From contig NZ_JAFMPY010000008.1 in the NCBI RefSeq assembly GCF_017353515.1, positions 124,001-188,000 of the forward strand: 64,000 bases of DNA, read 5' to 3'. The notes under the pieces were generated by a model, which saw only the letters and a program-made list of their open reading frames with translations, was not told the origin of the DNA and ran no database searches. The first letter of the stretch is position 1. Every line of letters starts with the position of its first letter. The DNA comes from Jiella sonneratiae (GTDB lineage Bacteria; Pseudomonadota; Alphaproteobacteria; Rhizobiales; Rhizobiaceae). The position numbers and the translations under genes were made by a program. Below, piece by piece: positions 11,018-18,996 of the stretch.

Positions 11018-11109
11018 GCTGCGCCCGAGGCCGCATCGCCGGCGATGGAACCAGCAAGGGCAGGCAGGGCGGGATGCAGCCGCCTCCCGCCGGAAAGGAG
11101 AGCACCCGC

Positions 11110-11574
11110 ATGGCGCATGACTGGAACCTGCCGCGGAGCGGCAGTTGCCGCTGCGGCGCGCTGACCTTCGAGGTCAGGGCGGCACCCGCGATCACCGCCG
11201 CCTGCCACTGCCGCGGCTGCCAGAAGATGACGGCCGGCCCGTACTCCCTGACCTGGATGCTGCCGGAAGACGGCTTCGCCGTTACCGCCGGCGAGCCTGT
11301 GCTCGGCGGGCTGAAGGGCCCGCAGACCGAGCACTATTTCTGCCCATCCTGCCTGACCTGGGTGTTTTCGAAGCCGAAGCGCATCGCCGGCTTCGTCAAT
11401 CTGCGCTCGCCGATGCTCGACGACACGTCCGACGTCGCGCCCTTCATCGAGGCCTGGGTCAGCGAGAAGCTCGCCTTCGCCGAGACCGGCGCTGCCCACA
11501 GCTTCCCGCAGTTTCCGCCGCCGGAAGCCTTCGGCCCGCTGCTGCGGGCGTTTGCCGACCGGCGGGACGGGTGA
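11110..11574 (+). CDS. GFA family protein (glutathione-dependent formaldehyde-activating-like)
   Basis: A 154-residue zinc protein of the Gfa/CENP-V fold. All seven cysteines expected to bind two zinc ions are present: Cys13 and Cys15 (GSCRCGAL), Cys32, Cys34 and Cys37 (CHCRGCQ), and Cys78 and Cys81 (FCPSCLT). The family includes the S-hydroxymethylglutathione synthase Gfa, but most members have no proven activity. The start ATG at 11110 follows a GGAAAGGAG-type ribosome site. It is followed 40 bases later by queG. Confidence 0.85.
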   Translation: MAHDWNLPRSGSCRCGALTFEVRAAPAITAACHCRGCQKMTAGPYSLTWMLPEDGFAVTAGEPVLGGLKGPQTEHYFCPSCLTWVFSKPKRIAGFVNLRSPMLDDTSDVAPFIEAWVSEKLAFAETGAAHSFPQFPPPEAFGPLLRAFADRRDG

Positions 11575-11614
11575 GCGCTGCGGCCGCCGATCGCAGCGCG
11601 CGCAGACCCACGGC

Positions 11615-12772
11615 ATGACGTCGACGGCCCTTGCCCGGATGAAGAGCTTCGTGGCGGCCGATGCGCGCCGGCTCGGCTTTTGCGCGACCGGCATCGCCGA
11701 TGCGGCCGGCAGCCCTCTCGCCGGCGAGCGCCTTGCCGAATTCGTCGCGAACGGCCGGCACGGGACCATGGGCTGGATGCCTGAGACGCTGGATCGCCGA
11801 AGGTCGCCGCGCGATCTCTGGCCGAATGTGCGGTCGATCGTCGTTCTCGCGATGAATTACGGGCCGGACGAAGACCCGCTCGCCATTCTCGACCGGCCCG
11901 ACCGCGGCGCGATCTCGGTCTATGCCCGGCACCGCGACTATCACGACGTGATCAAGGGCCGGCTGAAGGAACTTGCCGGCCGCCTGGTCGCCCGGGCCCG
12001 CGAGGCCGGGTTCGGCGACCACGATGCCAAGGTCTTCGTCGACACGGCACCGGTGATGGAAAAGCCGCTCGGCGAACGGGCCGGGCTCGGCTGGCAGGGC
12101 AAGCACACCAATCTTCTGTCGCGCGACTTCGGCTCCTGGCTGTTCCTCGGCTCGATCTTCACGACGCTCGAGCTCGAGCCGGACGAGGCGGGGCGCGACC
12201 GCTGCGGCTCCTGCCGGGCCTGCCTCGATGCCTGCCCGACGAACGCCTTCCCCGCGCCCTATCAGCTCGATGCGCGGCGCTGCATCTCCTACCTCACCAT
12301 CGAGACGAAGGCGGCGATCCCGCGAAAATTCCGGGCCGCGATGGGCAACCGCATCTATGGCTGCGACGACTGCCTCGCCGTCTGCCCGTGGAACAAGTTC
12401 GCCGAACGGGCGCGCGAGGCGAAGCTCGTCGCCCGCGACGATCTCAAAGCGCCGCGGCTCGACGCGCTTCTCGGTCTCGACGACGCAGATTTCCGGGCGC
12501 TGTTTTCCGGTTCGCCGATCAAGCGGATCGGCCGCGACAAGTTCGTCTCCAACTGCCTGATCGCCGCCGGCAATTCCGGTGAACCGGCGCTGCTTCCCCA
12601 GGTCGAGGGGCTGCTCGCCGACGCGGCGGCACCGGTGCGGGCGATGGCCGTCTGGGCGCTGGGACGCCTCGACCACGGCCGGGCCTTGCGGCTTCGCCCG
12701 CCTGCGCTTGATATCGAGAGAGACGAGACGGTGCGGAGCGAGTGGCATGTCCTGGAAGAGAGCGAAGTCTGA
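11615..12772 (+). CDS. queG: Epoxyqueuosine reductase QueG
   Basis: A 385-residue cytoplasmic enzyme that reduces epoxyqueuosine to queuosine in tRNA, the last step of queuosine synthesis, using cobalamin and two 4Fe-4S clusters. Both clusters are visible: CGSCRACLDACPT, and the distal CDDCLAVCPWNKF preceded by CISYLTIE. A HEAT-like C-terminal region (EPALLPQVEGLLAD, APVRAMAVWALGRL) matches the family. ATG 11615 gives the standard length. Its last 26 bases overlap the start of the repeat protein gene downstream. Confidence 0.95.
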   Translation: MTSTALARMKSFVAADARRLGFCATGIADAAGSPLAGERLAEFVANGRHGTMGWMPETLDRRRSPRDLWPNVRSIVVLAMNYGPDEDPLAILDRPDRGAISVYARHRDYHDVIKGRLKELAGRLVARAREAGFGDHDAKVFVDTAPVMEKPLGERAGLGWQGKHTNLLSRDFGSWLFLGSIFTTLELEPDEAGRDRCGSCRACLDACPTNAFPAPYQLDARRCISYLTIETKAAIPRKFRAAMGNRIYGCDDCLAVCPWNKFAERAREAKLVARDDLKAPRLDALLGLDDADFRALFSGSPIKRIGRDKFVSNCLIAAGNSGEPALLPQVEGLLADAAAPVRAMAVWALGRLDHGRALRLRPPALDIERDETVRSEWHVLEESEV

Positions 12773-13142
12773 GCCGCCGCAGCGGGCCGGGGCGACGAGC
12801 GAGCCGGGCACCGGCATCGCGCCCGCCGGCGACCGGCCGGAGGCCAAGGTCCGCCGCGCGCTGCTGCAGCTGCGGGAAGGAGCCTTCCTGCCGCAGCCGG
12901 ACCATTCCGCCGGCTCGGCCGCCCTCGGCGCAGGGGCCCTCGGGGCCGGTGCCCTCGGCGCCGGCGCGCTCGGCTCGCTGGCGATCGGCGCCTGTGCGCT
13001 CGGTGCCGTCGCAGTCGGCGCCTTCGCCATCGGCCGGCTCTCCGTCGGCAGGGCACGGATCGGCGAGGCCGAGATCGGCCGCCTGAGGATCGGCCGGCTG
13101 GAGGTCGACGCCTTCGTCCCCGCCGGCCGCCGGATGCGCTGA
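12747..13142 (+). CDS. Pentapeptide-type repeat protein of unknown function
   Basis: A 131-residue protein I cannot assign. Residues from about 54 to 116 form some 12-13 tandem five-residue repeats: first (x-A-L/I/V-G-A), as in GALGAGALGA, then changing to (A/L-R/E-I-G-R/E), as in ARIGEAEIGR. A hydrophobic residue at every fifth position is what a right-handed quadrilateral beta-helix (pentapeptide repeat fold) would need. The first half is apolar and could touch membrane; the second is charged. The N-terminus is basic and disordered. Start 12747 overlaps queG by 26 bases; the next gene starts 3 bases after its stop, so it is probably in an operon. Confidence 0.7.
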   Translation: MSWKRAKSEPPQRAGATSEPGTGIAPAGDRPEAKVRRALLQLREGAFLPQPDHSAGSAALGAGALGAGALGAGALGSLAIGACALGAVAVGAFAIGRLSVGRARIGEAEIGRLRIGRLEVDAFVPAGRRMR

Positions 13143-13145
13143 GCC

Positions 13146-14060
13146 ATGCGTCTTTTCGTCTTCGGCTACGGCTATTCCGCCGCCCGTTTCGTCGACGGGC
13201 TCGACAGGAAGAAGGTGACGGTCGAGGCCGTCACGGTGAGGTCGCGCGACAAGGCCGCCTCCGTCGCGGCCCACGGGCTGAAGCCGCTGGTCTTCGACGG
13301 GGAGCACCCGGCCGACGGGGTGGCCGGCGCGCTCTACCGCGCGACGCATCTCCTCGTCTCGGCGCCGCCCGGCCACCCGGCGCCGAAGGGCGCGCATGCC
13401 GGCGGCGCGAACGCCCGGGCGGGCGACCCGGTGCTGCGCTGGTATTACGACGAACTCGCCCATGGCAGCCCCAACCTCGAATGGATCGGCTATCTCTCGA
13501 CGGTCGGCGTCTATGGCGACCACGACGGCGGCTGGGTCGACGAGGAAAGCGAGTTGAGGCCGCGCTCGGAGCGGTCGACCGCACGGGTCGAGGCCGAGAA
13601 GGCCTGGCTCGCCCTCGGCGAGACGCGCCGCGTGCCCGTCGCCATCGTCCGGCTGTCGGGAATCTACGGGCCGGGCCGCAACGCCTTCGTCAATCTGACG
13701 AACGGCACGGCCAAGCGGCTCGTCAAGCCCGGCCAGGTTTTCAACCGCATCCATGTCGACGACATCGCCGGCGCCACCCGGCTGCTCGCCGAAAGACGGC
13801 TCGGCGGCATCTTCAACGTCACCGACGACGAGCCGGCCCCGCCCCAGGACGTGGTGCTCCACGCCGCCGAGATGGTCGGCGCGACGCCGCCGGAGGAGAC
13901 CGACTTTGCCGCCGCAGACCTCTCGGAGATGGCGAGAAGCTTCTACGGCGAGAACAAGCGGGTCTCGAACAAGAAGATCAAGGACGCCGGATACCGTTTT
14001 CGCCATCCGACCTATCGCGAGGGGCTGGAAGGCCTGAAGGGCGACTACGGCAAGGGATGA
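13146..14060 (+). CDS. SDR family NAD(P)-dependent oxidoreductase/epimerase-like
   Basis: A 304-residue extended SDR related to YeeZ-type NAD-dependent epimerases. The N-terminal strand MRLFVFGYGYSAARF carries a GxGxxxxxF nucleotide-binding turn. The region YLSTVGVYGDHDGGWVDE and the segment IVRLSGIYGPGRNAF are typical. Substrate unknown. It starts 3 bases after the repeat-protein stop and ends 14 bases from the convergent antitoxin-like gene. Confidence 0.85.
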   Translation: MRLFVFGYGYSAARFVDGLDRKKVTVEAVTVRSRDKAASVAAHGLKPLVFDGEHPADGVAGALYRATHLLVSAPPGHPAPKGAHAGGANARAGDPVLRWYYDELAHGSPNLEWIGYLSTVGVYGDHDGGWVDEESELRPRSERSTARVEAEKAWLALGETRRVPVAIVRLSGIYGPGRNAFVNLTNGTAKRLVKPGQVFNRIHVDDIAGATRLLAERRLGGIFNVTDDEPAPPQDVVLHAAEMVGATPPEETDFAAADLSEMARSFYGENKRVSNKKIKDAGYRFRHPTYREGLEGLKGDYGKG

Positions 14061-14074
14061 AAGGGGCGGAGCAG

Positions 14075-14332
14075 CTACCTGCCTGACACCTGGTCATCGG
14101 CCGCCGGCGGCACGTCGGGCGCCGCGTCGAGACGTCTCGTCAGTTCGCGCTTGGAAACGAAAACTTCGACCCGCTGGTCCAGCGACTCCCGCAATACGCT
14201 TCGCGCTGCCGTCTGAAAGGCGAGCCGATCCTCATTCGGGTCTCCGACCGCTTCCCATGTGGCGTGCTCACTCAGATCGTAATCTTCCTGCTCGTCTTCG
14301 GTCAGGATCGGTTCTGGTTCACGGCCAGTCAT
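14075..14332 (-). CDS. BrnA-like antitoxin candidate
   Basis: An 85-residue protein with an acidic N-terminus (ILTEDEQEDYDLSEHATWE) and a basic segment SKRELTRRLDAAPD. Position and size fit the antitoxin of a type II pair: it follows the toxin-like gene with an ATGA overlap, toxin first, as in BrnT-BrnA. The DNA-binding part is not obvious, so the assignment rests mainly on context. In known pairs the antitoxin represses the operon as a complex with toxin. Confidence 0.6.
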   Translation of the reverse strand: MTGREPEPILTEDEQEDYDLSEHATWEAVGDPNEDRLAFQTAARSVLRESLDQRVEVFVSKRELTRRLDAAPDVPPAADDQVSGR

Positions 14333-14604
14333 TTGCCGCCTCCGAGAAAGTCGCGCGTCGCGCGCCGGCTGGGAAACATCGTCTTCATGAAGATCCCCGT
14401 CTCCAATTCCACATAAGGAACCACCCCGGCGTACTCATCGATCTCGACGACGAGCTGCTTCTGATGCGGATAACGTTGCACGTTGGGATGTCGGCGCCGC
14501 TCCAGAAGCCGCCCCTCGTCCAGCGCCTTCAAGACCTTTTCGAAGCCGAAGCCGTATCGAGCCTTCAGCGTCTCGTTCTTTTCGAGGCTCCACGAAAGTC
14601 GCAT
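14329..14604 (-). CDS. BrnT-like toxin candidate (type II toxin-antitoxin)
   Basis: A 91-residue RelE-superfamily-like protein. It has the BrnT-type opening (LSWSLEKNETLKARYGFGFE: Trp, Lys-Asn, then a helix) and a C-terminal strand-helix with MKTMFPSRRATRDFLG. The middle HPNVQRYPHQKQLVVEID resembles the substrate face of the family. BrnT toxins are ribonucleases that stop translation. ATG 14604 is preferred to an upstream TTG at 14610. The stop overlaps the antitoxin start (ATGA). Small size, location between two unrelated operons and opposite orientation suit a mobile module. Confidence 0.65.
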   Translation of the reverse strand: MRLSWSLEKNETLKARYGFGFEKVLKALDEGRLLERRRHPNVQRYPHQKQLVVEIDEYAGVVPYVELETGIFMKTMFPSRRATRDFLGGGK

Positions 14605-14650
14605 TGGCAAATCGAGGCCGCTCAGCGGTGGCGCTCAAGAGCCCATCGCC

Positions 14651-15133
14651 TCACCGGCCGCCGAGCGCGCGGGCGTCCTCAAAGGCGTATTGCCGGGTCG
14701 ACTCGCCGTCGAAATAGACGAAGACGAGGTGGTCGCGCTTCGACACCATCTGCGCCGGCAGCGGATCGTAGCGGAACGTCCGTCCGCCGAGATGCGGGGT
14801 GAGCGAGCCCATGTCGACCCGCCGCTCCTGCGAGACGCGAAGCAGCCTCAGCTCCGTCCCGTCGGAAAGCCTCGCCTCGAAGGGGATGCCGGCGAGCCGC
14901 AGGAAGCTGGTCGGATCGGGGGCCGACTGGAAGCCCTCGACGAAGGCCTTCTCGACAAGGTCGAGATCGGCCTCGTGATGATGGTGGTCGTCGTCTTCGG
15001 GCTCATGATCGCCTTTGTGCGGCACCTGCCACTGGGCGGTGCCGCGATGGTTGTGACCGTGGGCGCCGTGAGAGTGGCCGCCGCCGTGAGAGACGTCGTA
15101 GGGGTGGAAGTGATCGCCGTCGCCGCGATGCAT
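14651..15133 (-). CDS. Histidine-rich protein, possible metal chaperone of the guanidine locus
   Basis: A 160-residue protein of no family I can name. The first 53 residues hold 15 histidines, in HSHGAHGHNH and DDDHHHH clusters, a pattern seen in nickel or zinc storage and delivery proteins (HypB, UreE tails). The C-terminal ~100 residues are a compact domain without His clusters. There is no signal peptide, so it is cytoplasmic. ATG 15133 follows a GAGGAG ribosome site. It lies 263 bases downstream of the guanidine hydrolase-like gene on the same strand. That hydrolase family needs nickel, so a chaperone role is a reasonable inference but unproven. Confidence 0.7.
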   Translation of the reverse strand: MHRGDGDHFHPYDVSHGGGHSHGAHGHNHRGTAQWQVPHKGDHEPEDDDHHHHEADLDLVEKAFVEGFQSAPDPTSFLRLAGIPFEARLSDGTELRLLRVSQERRVDMGSLTPHLGGRTFRYDPLPAQMVSKRDHLVFVYFDGESTRQYAFEDARALGGR

Positions 15134-15396
15134 GGGGGCGTCTCCTCTTGCCTTCTGTTCAATGCTGCATCGTGCCGCGCTGCCGGAAAGTTTGGGAAGT
15201 CGCGCCGAGGCGCCCCCCCCCCGCCGCCCCGCCCGCCCGGGGGGGCCGCGCCCCCACGGGCGGGATTTTGGGGCCGGGCGCGGGGCGCCCCCCCCCGGGG
15301 CCGGGCGGGCCGGGGGGGCGCGCCTCGGCACAGAGGGAAGATCGGCGATCTCCCTCCCGGCATCTTCGCCCACTTCACCCAAGGCAACGCGGCTCG
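15134..15396 (-). other. Gap with extreme G/C low-complexity inverted repeat
   Basis: Between the His-rich gene and the hydrolase gene, about 15205-15330 consists almost wholly of C-runs then G-runs (up to 10 identical bases). GCCGAGGCG at the left mirrors CGCGCCTCGGC at the right, so a very stable hairpin could form. No reading frame here looks coding. It may be a real transcription-stopping hairpin or a consensus error. Confidence 0.5.
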
Positions 15397-16617
15397 TCAG
15401 AACGCCACCGGCTTGTCGATGATCGCCTTGTGCTTGCCGATGGTCCCGTGGGCGCACATCGAGCCGAGCGCCTCGACACAGACCCTGACGCCCATCAGCG
15501 CGGTGATGTCGGAGGTGTCGTAGGGCGGCGAGACTTCGACGACTTCGAGACCGCAGATTCCCGGCGCGCAGACGAGGCCGAGGATCTTCAGCGCCTCGCG
15601 CGGCAGGAAGCCGCCCGGCTCCGGCCAGCCGGTCCCCGGCACGAAGCCGCAGTCGAGCGAGTCGACGTCGAAGGAGATGTAGACCGCGTCGGCGTCCTTC
15701 CAGGCGAGTTCCAGCGCGATCTCGGCGGTCTTTTCGAGGCCGTACTGCTCGATGTCCTCGATGGTGAGGACGTTGGTTTGGCGGCGGAAGGCCTCCTTGG
15801 CGCCGGGGCGCGGCACCTGCCAGCCGCCGATGCCGAGCTGCACGAGGTTCACCGCCGGGACGTTCGGAAGGTTCGTCGCCCAGTACCAGGGCGTCGTGTG
15901 CATCCGCTCGTCGAGATCCTTTTCCTGGATGTCGATGTGCCGGTCGAAATGGATGATGCCGATGCGCTTCGAGGTGCATTCGGCGATGCCGCGCACACAA
16001 GGGAAGCCGATCGAATGGTCGCCGCCGAGCATCACCGGCAGGGCGCCGGAGGAGAAGACGTGGCTGACGCCGCGCGAGATCTGGTCGAAGCTCTTTTCCA
16101 GATTGCCGGGAATGGTGAAGACGTCGCCGGCGTCGCACAGCGTCATCTGTTCCCTGAGATCGACGCCGAGTTCGTAGTTGTAGGTGGTGTAGAGCGCCGA
16201 GATGCGGCGGATGCCCTGCGGGCCGAAACGGGTGCCGGGCCGGTAGGTCGTGCCCGAATCGAAGGGAATGCCGAGGACGGCGGCGTCGTACTTGCCGACG
16301 TCGCGGACGTTCTCGACATAGGGCGCCTTGAGGAAGGTGTTGATGCCGGCGAAATGCGGAAGCTCACCGCGCGCAAATGTCGGGATCGATTTGTCGGTGA
16401 TCGAGTCGGCACCGGGCAGGCCCATGTCGAGCGCCCATTTGACCTCGCGCTTCCAGCCTTCGCCGGAGAGCTTGTCCTCGGCCTCCAGCGCCTTCCAGCC
16501 GCGCGTCTCCTTGGCGTCGAAATTCGGGTGGTGGCGGTGGGCGCGCTCCGGCCCGATGCGGGCGCCGGCCCTGCGGCCGCGGCGCGACGGGGCGTCGAAA
16601 CGGATGTCTTCATGCAT
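15397..16617 (-). CDS. gdmH: Ureohydrolase, probable guanidine hydrolase (GdmH/Sll1077-like)
   Basis: A 406-residue arginase/agmatinase-superfamily enzyme expected to split guanidine into ammonia and urea. All six metal ligands are present: His201 (GGDHS), Asp225, His227 and Asp229 (HFDRHID), Asp317 and Asp319 (SFDVDS). Classical agmatinases have about 310 residues and DAHxD; this one has an N-terminal extension of ~90 residues, FDRHIDIQEKDLDERMHTTP and VPGTGWPEPGGF, which I recall as features of the Ni-dependent cyanobacterial guanidine hydrolase Sll1077. The operon behind a guanidine-I riboswitch supports guanidine over agmatine. Start: ATG 16617 has AGGAG nine bases upstream; ATG 16647, overlapping the previous stop (ATGA), is the alternative. 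Confidence 0.85.
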   Translation of the reverse strand: MHEDIRFDAPSRRGRRAGARIGPERAHRHHPNFDAKETRGWKALEAEDKLSGEGWKREVKWALDMGLPGADSITDKSIPTFARGELPHFAGINTFLKAPYVENVRDVGKYDAAVLGIPFDSGTTYRPGTRFGPQGIRRISALYTTYNYELGVDLREQMTLCDAGDVFTIPGNLEKSFDQISRGVSHVFSSGALPVMLGGDHSIGFPCVRGIAECTSKRIGIIHFDRHIDIQEKDLDERMHTTPWYWATNLPNVPAVNLVQLGIGGWQVPRPGAKEAFRRQTNVLTIEDIEQYGLEKTAEIALELAWKDADAVYISFDVDSLDCGFVPGTGWPEPGGFLPREALKILGLVCAPGICGLEVVEVSPPYDTSDITALMGVRVCVEALGSMCAHGTIGKHKAIIDKPVAF

Positions 16618-16643
16618 GAAAGGCTTCTCCTCGCTGATGGCCG

Positions 16644-17486
16644 TCATTGCCCGATGGCCGGGGCGGCGCGCTCGCGGCGCGGGCTCGCCGGCATGGAAAG
16701 TGTCGCTTCGAGATCGGCGGTCTCGTGCGGGGATGGCCCGGTCCCCTCGCCGGCCGCATTCGCGGCCTTGCGGTGGAGCGGCAGATCGTAGGTCACGGTC
16801 GCCCCGTAGGCCGCGGGAAACTGCGGATCGTGGCGGATCTTGTCGAAGACCAGAAGCCGCGTGCCCAGCTTGAAGGCCTCCTTTATGTCGTGGGTGACCA
16901 TGAAGATGGTCATCGCGGTCTCGCGCCAGATGTCCTCGATGAGGACGTGCATGTCCTGGCGCGTGCCGGGATCGAGGGCGCCGAAGGGCTCGTCGAGAAG
17001 AAGGATCCGGGGCTTCCTCAAAAGCGCCTGGGCGATCGCGAGGCGCTGCTGCATGCCGCCGGAAAGCTGGGCGGGGTAGCGGCGCGCCGCATGGGAAAGG
17101 CCGATCTTCTCCATCAGCGCCTCGGCTTCCTCGCGCGCCTTGCGCCGCCGGCCGCCGAACAGCCGGCCGAAGAACGGCGATGCCTCGATCTCCGCCGGCA
17201 GGACGAGATTGTCGATGACCGTCAGATGCGGAAACACCGAATATTTCTGGAAGACCACCCCGCGGTCCGGTCCCGGCTCGGGAGCGATCGGCGCTCCCTC
17301 GATCGCGATCGTGCCGCGATCTGCCCGCTCCTGCCCGAGCAGCAGCCTGAGGAAGGTCGACTTGCCGCAGCCCGACGCCCCGACGATGGTGACGAACTCG
17401 CCCTTTTCGACGTCGAGGGACAGGCGCTCGAGAATCGGCGCGTCGCCGTAGCGCTTGGCGATGTTTGAGACCGCAACGAAGCTCAA
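16644..17486 (-). CDS. ABC transporter ATP-binding protein (nitrate/taurine type, guanidine locus)
   Basis: A 280-residue ATPase of the SsuB/NrtD/TauB group. Walker A is GASGCGKST, the signature LSGGMQQR, Walker B ILLLDEP and the switch His in VTHDIKEAF. A hydrophilic C-terminal tail of about 45 residues is extra. The start is a TTG at 17486 overlapping the permease stop (TTGA); the protein then opens with the standard FVAVSNIAKRYGD. It energises import with the permease and binding protein of this locus; the predicted cargo is guanidine, judged from the riboswitch. Confidence 0.88.
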   Translation of the reverse strand: MSFVAVSNIAKRYGDAPILERLSLDVEKGEFVTIVGASGCGKSTFLRLLLGQERADRGTIAIEGAPIAPEPGPDRGVVFQKYSVFPHLTVIDNLVLPAEIEASPFFGRLFGGRRRKAREEAEALMEKIGLSHAARRYPAQLSGGMQQRLAIAQALLRKPRILLLDEPFGALDPGTRQDMHVLIEDIWRETAMTIFMVTHDIKEAFKLGTRLLVFDKIRHDPQFPAAYGATVTYDLPLHRKAANAAGEGTGPSPHETADLEATLSMPASPRRERAAPAIGQ

Positions 17487-18304
17487 AGGCTCGCCCCCTT
17501 GAGATGGGCCCAGGGAAACAGCCGCCGCGAGGCGAAGGACAGGCACCGGTCCGTCACATAGGCGAGCAGCGTGATCCAGGCGACGTAGGGCAGGATGACG
17601 TCCATCGCGAGATAGCGGCGCACCAGAAAGATCCGGTAGCCGAGCCCCTCCGTCGCGGCGATCGCCTCGGCCGAGATCAGGAAGATCCAGGCCGGGATGA
17701 GGCCGATCCGCAATGCCGCGATCAGCACCGGCCAGACCTGCGGCAGGAAGATGCGGGCGATGATCTGCCAGCTCGAGGCGCCGAGCGTCTGCGCCTTGAC
17801 GATCTCCTCCTCGGGGATCGCGAGCACCGCCTGGGCGAGCGTGCGGATCATCGCCGGGGTGGTGCCGATGACGATCAGCCCGATCTTCGCCGCCTCGCCG
17901 AGGCCGAGGGTGATGAAGAGGATCGGCAGGATGGTGATCGGCGGAATCAGCGAGAAGGCGGCGACGAAGGGGGCGAAGAGCGCCCGCGCATAGGGAAAGA
18001 AGCCGGCGAGGCAGCCGACGACGAGCGCGATGGCGGCGGAAATGCCGAGGCCGGCGAAAAGGCGCTCCAGGCTCGCCAGGGTGTCGGCGAAGAACAGGAG
18101 ATCGCCGGAGCGGCGATCCGGCGTGAAGGCGAGATCCCACATCGACTGGCCCATCGTCGCCAGCGACGGCAGCAGCTTGTCGGAGGGGTTCTCGGCGAGC
18201 CGGATCTGGCTGGCGATCACATAGGCGGCGACCAGGGCGGCGAAGGGAAGCACCGCCAGCCAGACCGCCCCGGCGCGGGTCGGGCGCAGATTGATCAGCC
18301 GCAT
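17483..18304 (-). CDS. ABC transporter permease (nitrate/taurine type, guanidine locus)
   Basis: A 273-residue BPD_transp_1 inner-membrane permease with about six helices. The EAA-loop region that contacts the ATPase is in EEEIVKAQTLGASSWQIIARIFLPQVWP. Relatives carry nitrate, sulfonates or, in ykkC-controlled operons, guanidine or urea-like solutes. ATG 18304 overlaps the upstream gene by 10 bases and its stop overlaps the ATPase start, so translation is likely coupled along the operon. Confidence 0.9.
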   Translation of the reverse strand: MRLINLRPTRAGAVWLAVLPFAALVAAYVIASQIRLAENPSDKLLPSLATMGQSMWDLAFTPDRRSGDLLFFADTLASLERLFAGLGISAAIALVVGCLAGFFPYARALFAPFVAAFSLIPPITILPILFITLGLGEAAKIGLIVIGTTPAMIRTLAQAVLAIPEEEIVKAQTLGASSWQIIARIFLPQVWPVLIAALRIGLIPAWIFLISAEAIAATEGLGYRIFLVRRYLAMDVILPYVAWITLLAYVTDRCLSFASRRLFPWAHLKGASL

Positions 18305-18996
18305 GGCAGCGCCTCCTCCTCCGGGACGATCCGGCCTTCCAGCCAGGGATGGGTCGAGAGGCGGACCTGCCAGCCCGCGGCGCTCTTCTCTTCGAGGGAC
18401 GCGACCATCGAGCTCCGCCACAAGAGGGCGGCGCGGTCGAGGGCGGCGACCGGCGCAAAGGGATCGATGCCGGGCGGCGCGGCGGGCCGCGGCTCGATCC
18501 GCATGCGGAACCTTCCTGCCGTGAGGAGGATCTCCGCCGGCGGCCCGGACGCCCGGCCCCGCGCCGCCACCTCGAACCCGTCGCGCGAACCGGCGACGAG
18601 CGTCCATTCCTCGCGGTAGGCCTCGGTGACGCCGTGCTCGACGAGACGCTCCTCGAACACCTCCATCCGGCCGATGTCGGGCGCCGCAACGGGCCGCAGG
18701 TCGAACAGCCTCAGCCAGCTGCAGTATGGCCCCTCCACCCGGGTCAGGCCGCAGAAGGCGTCCTGGCCGGCAAGCAAGGCGAGGTCGGCATCGCCGAGCC
18801 CCGCCAGCCCGGCGGAGCCGTCGATCGGCGGCCGGTCGAGCGGAACGCGGAGATCCGCATGCCAGCGTTCGGTCTGCAGCCAGAACACCCGCGCCGGCCG
18901 GTCGTCGGTCAGAAGGCCGGGGCCGGACCGCTGCAGCGCGGTGCGCTCCCACAGGCCGCGATAGGCGGAGGGAACGGGGGGCAGCGCCTCAAGCAT
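18295..18996 (-). CDS. Conserved-looking protein of unknown function in guanidine operon
   Basis: A 233-residue protein without signal peptide or membrane segment. The start YRGLWERTALQRSG, a DDRPARVFWLQTERWHADLRVP segment and a repeated pattern in the second half suggest a beta-rich fold, weakly reminiscent of Hri1-like proteins; that likeness is from memory and low confidence. No catalytic motif is evident. It overlaps the oxygenase gene upstream by 8 bases and the permease gene downstream by 10, so it is firmly part of the operon. A role in sensing or processing the guanidino substrate is possible but not shown. Confidence 0.7.
   Translation of the reverse strand: MLEALPPVPSAYRGLWERTALQRSGPGLLTDDRPARVFWLQTERWHADLRVPLDRPPIDGSAGLAGLGDADLALLAGQDAFCGLTRVEGPYCSWLRLFDLRPVAAPDIGRMEVFEERLVEHGVTEAYREEWTLVAGSRDGFEVAARGRASGPPAEILLTAGRFRMRIEPRPAAPPGIDPFAPVAALDRAALLWRSSMVASLEEKSAAGWQVRLSTHPWLEGRIVPEEEALPCG

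Noticed and set aside
15397-16647. Plain agmatinase (SpeB) assignment
   Set aside because: The long N-terminal extension, FDRHID metal motif and the guanidine-I riboswitch point to a guanidine hydrolase; canonical agmatinases are ~310 residues with DAHxD.
16644-18689. Apparent 681-residue fusion of unknown protein and ABC ATPase
   Set aside because: The N-terminal part is out-of-frame translation of the permease and unknown genes; the ATPase begins at TTG 17486.
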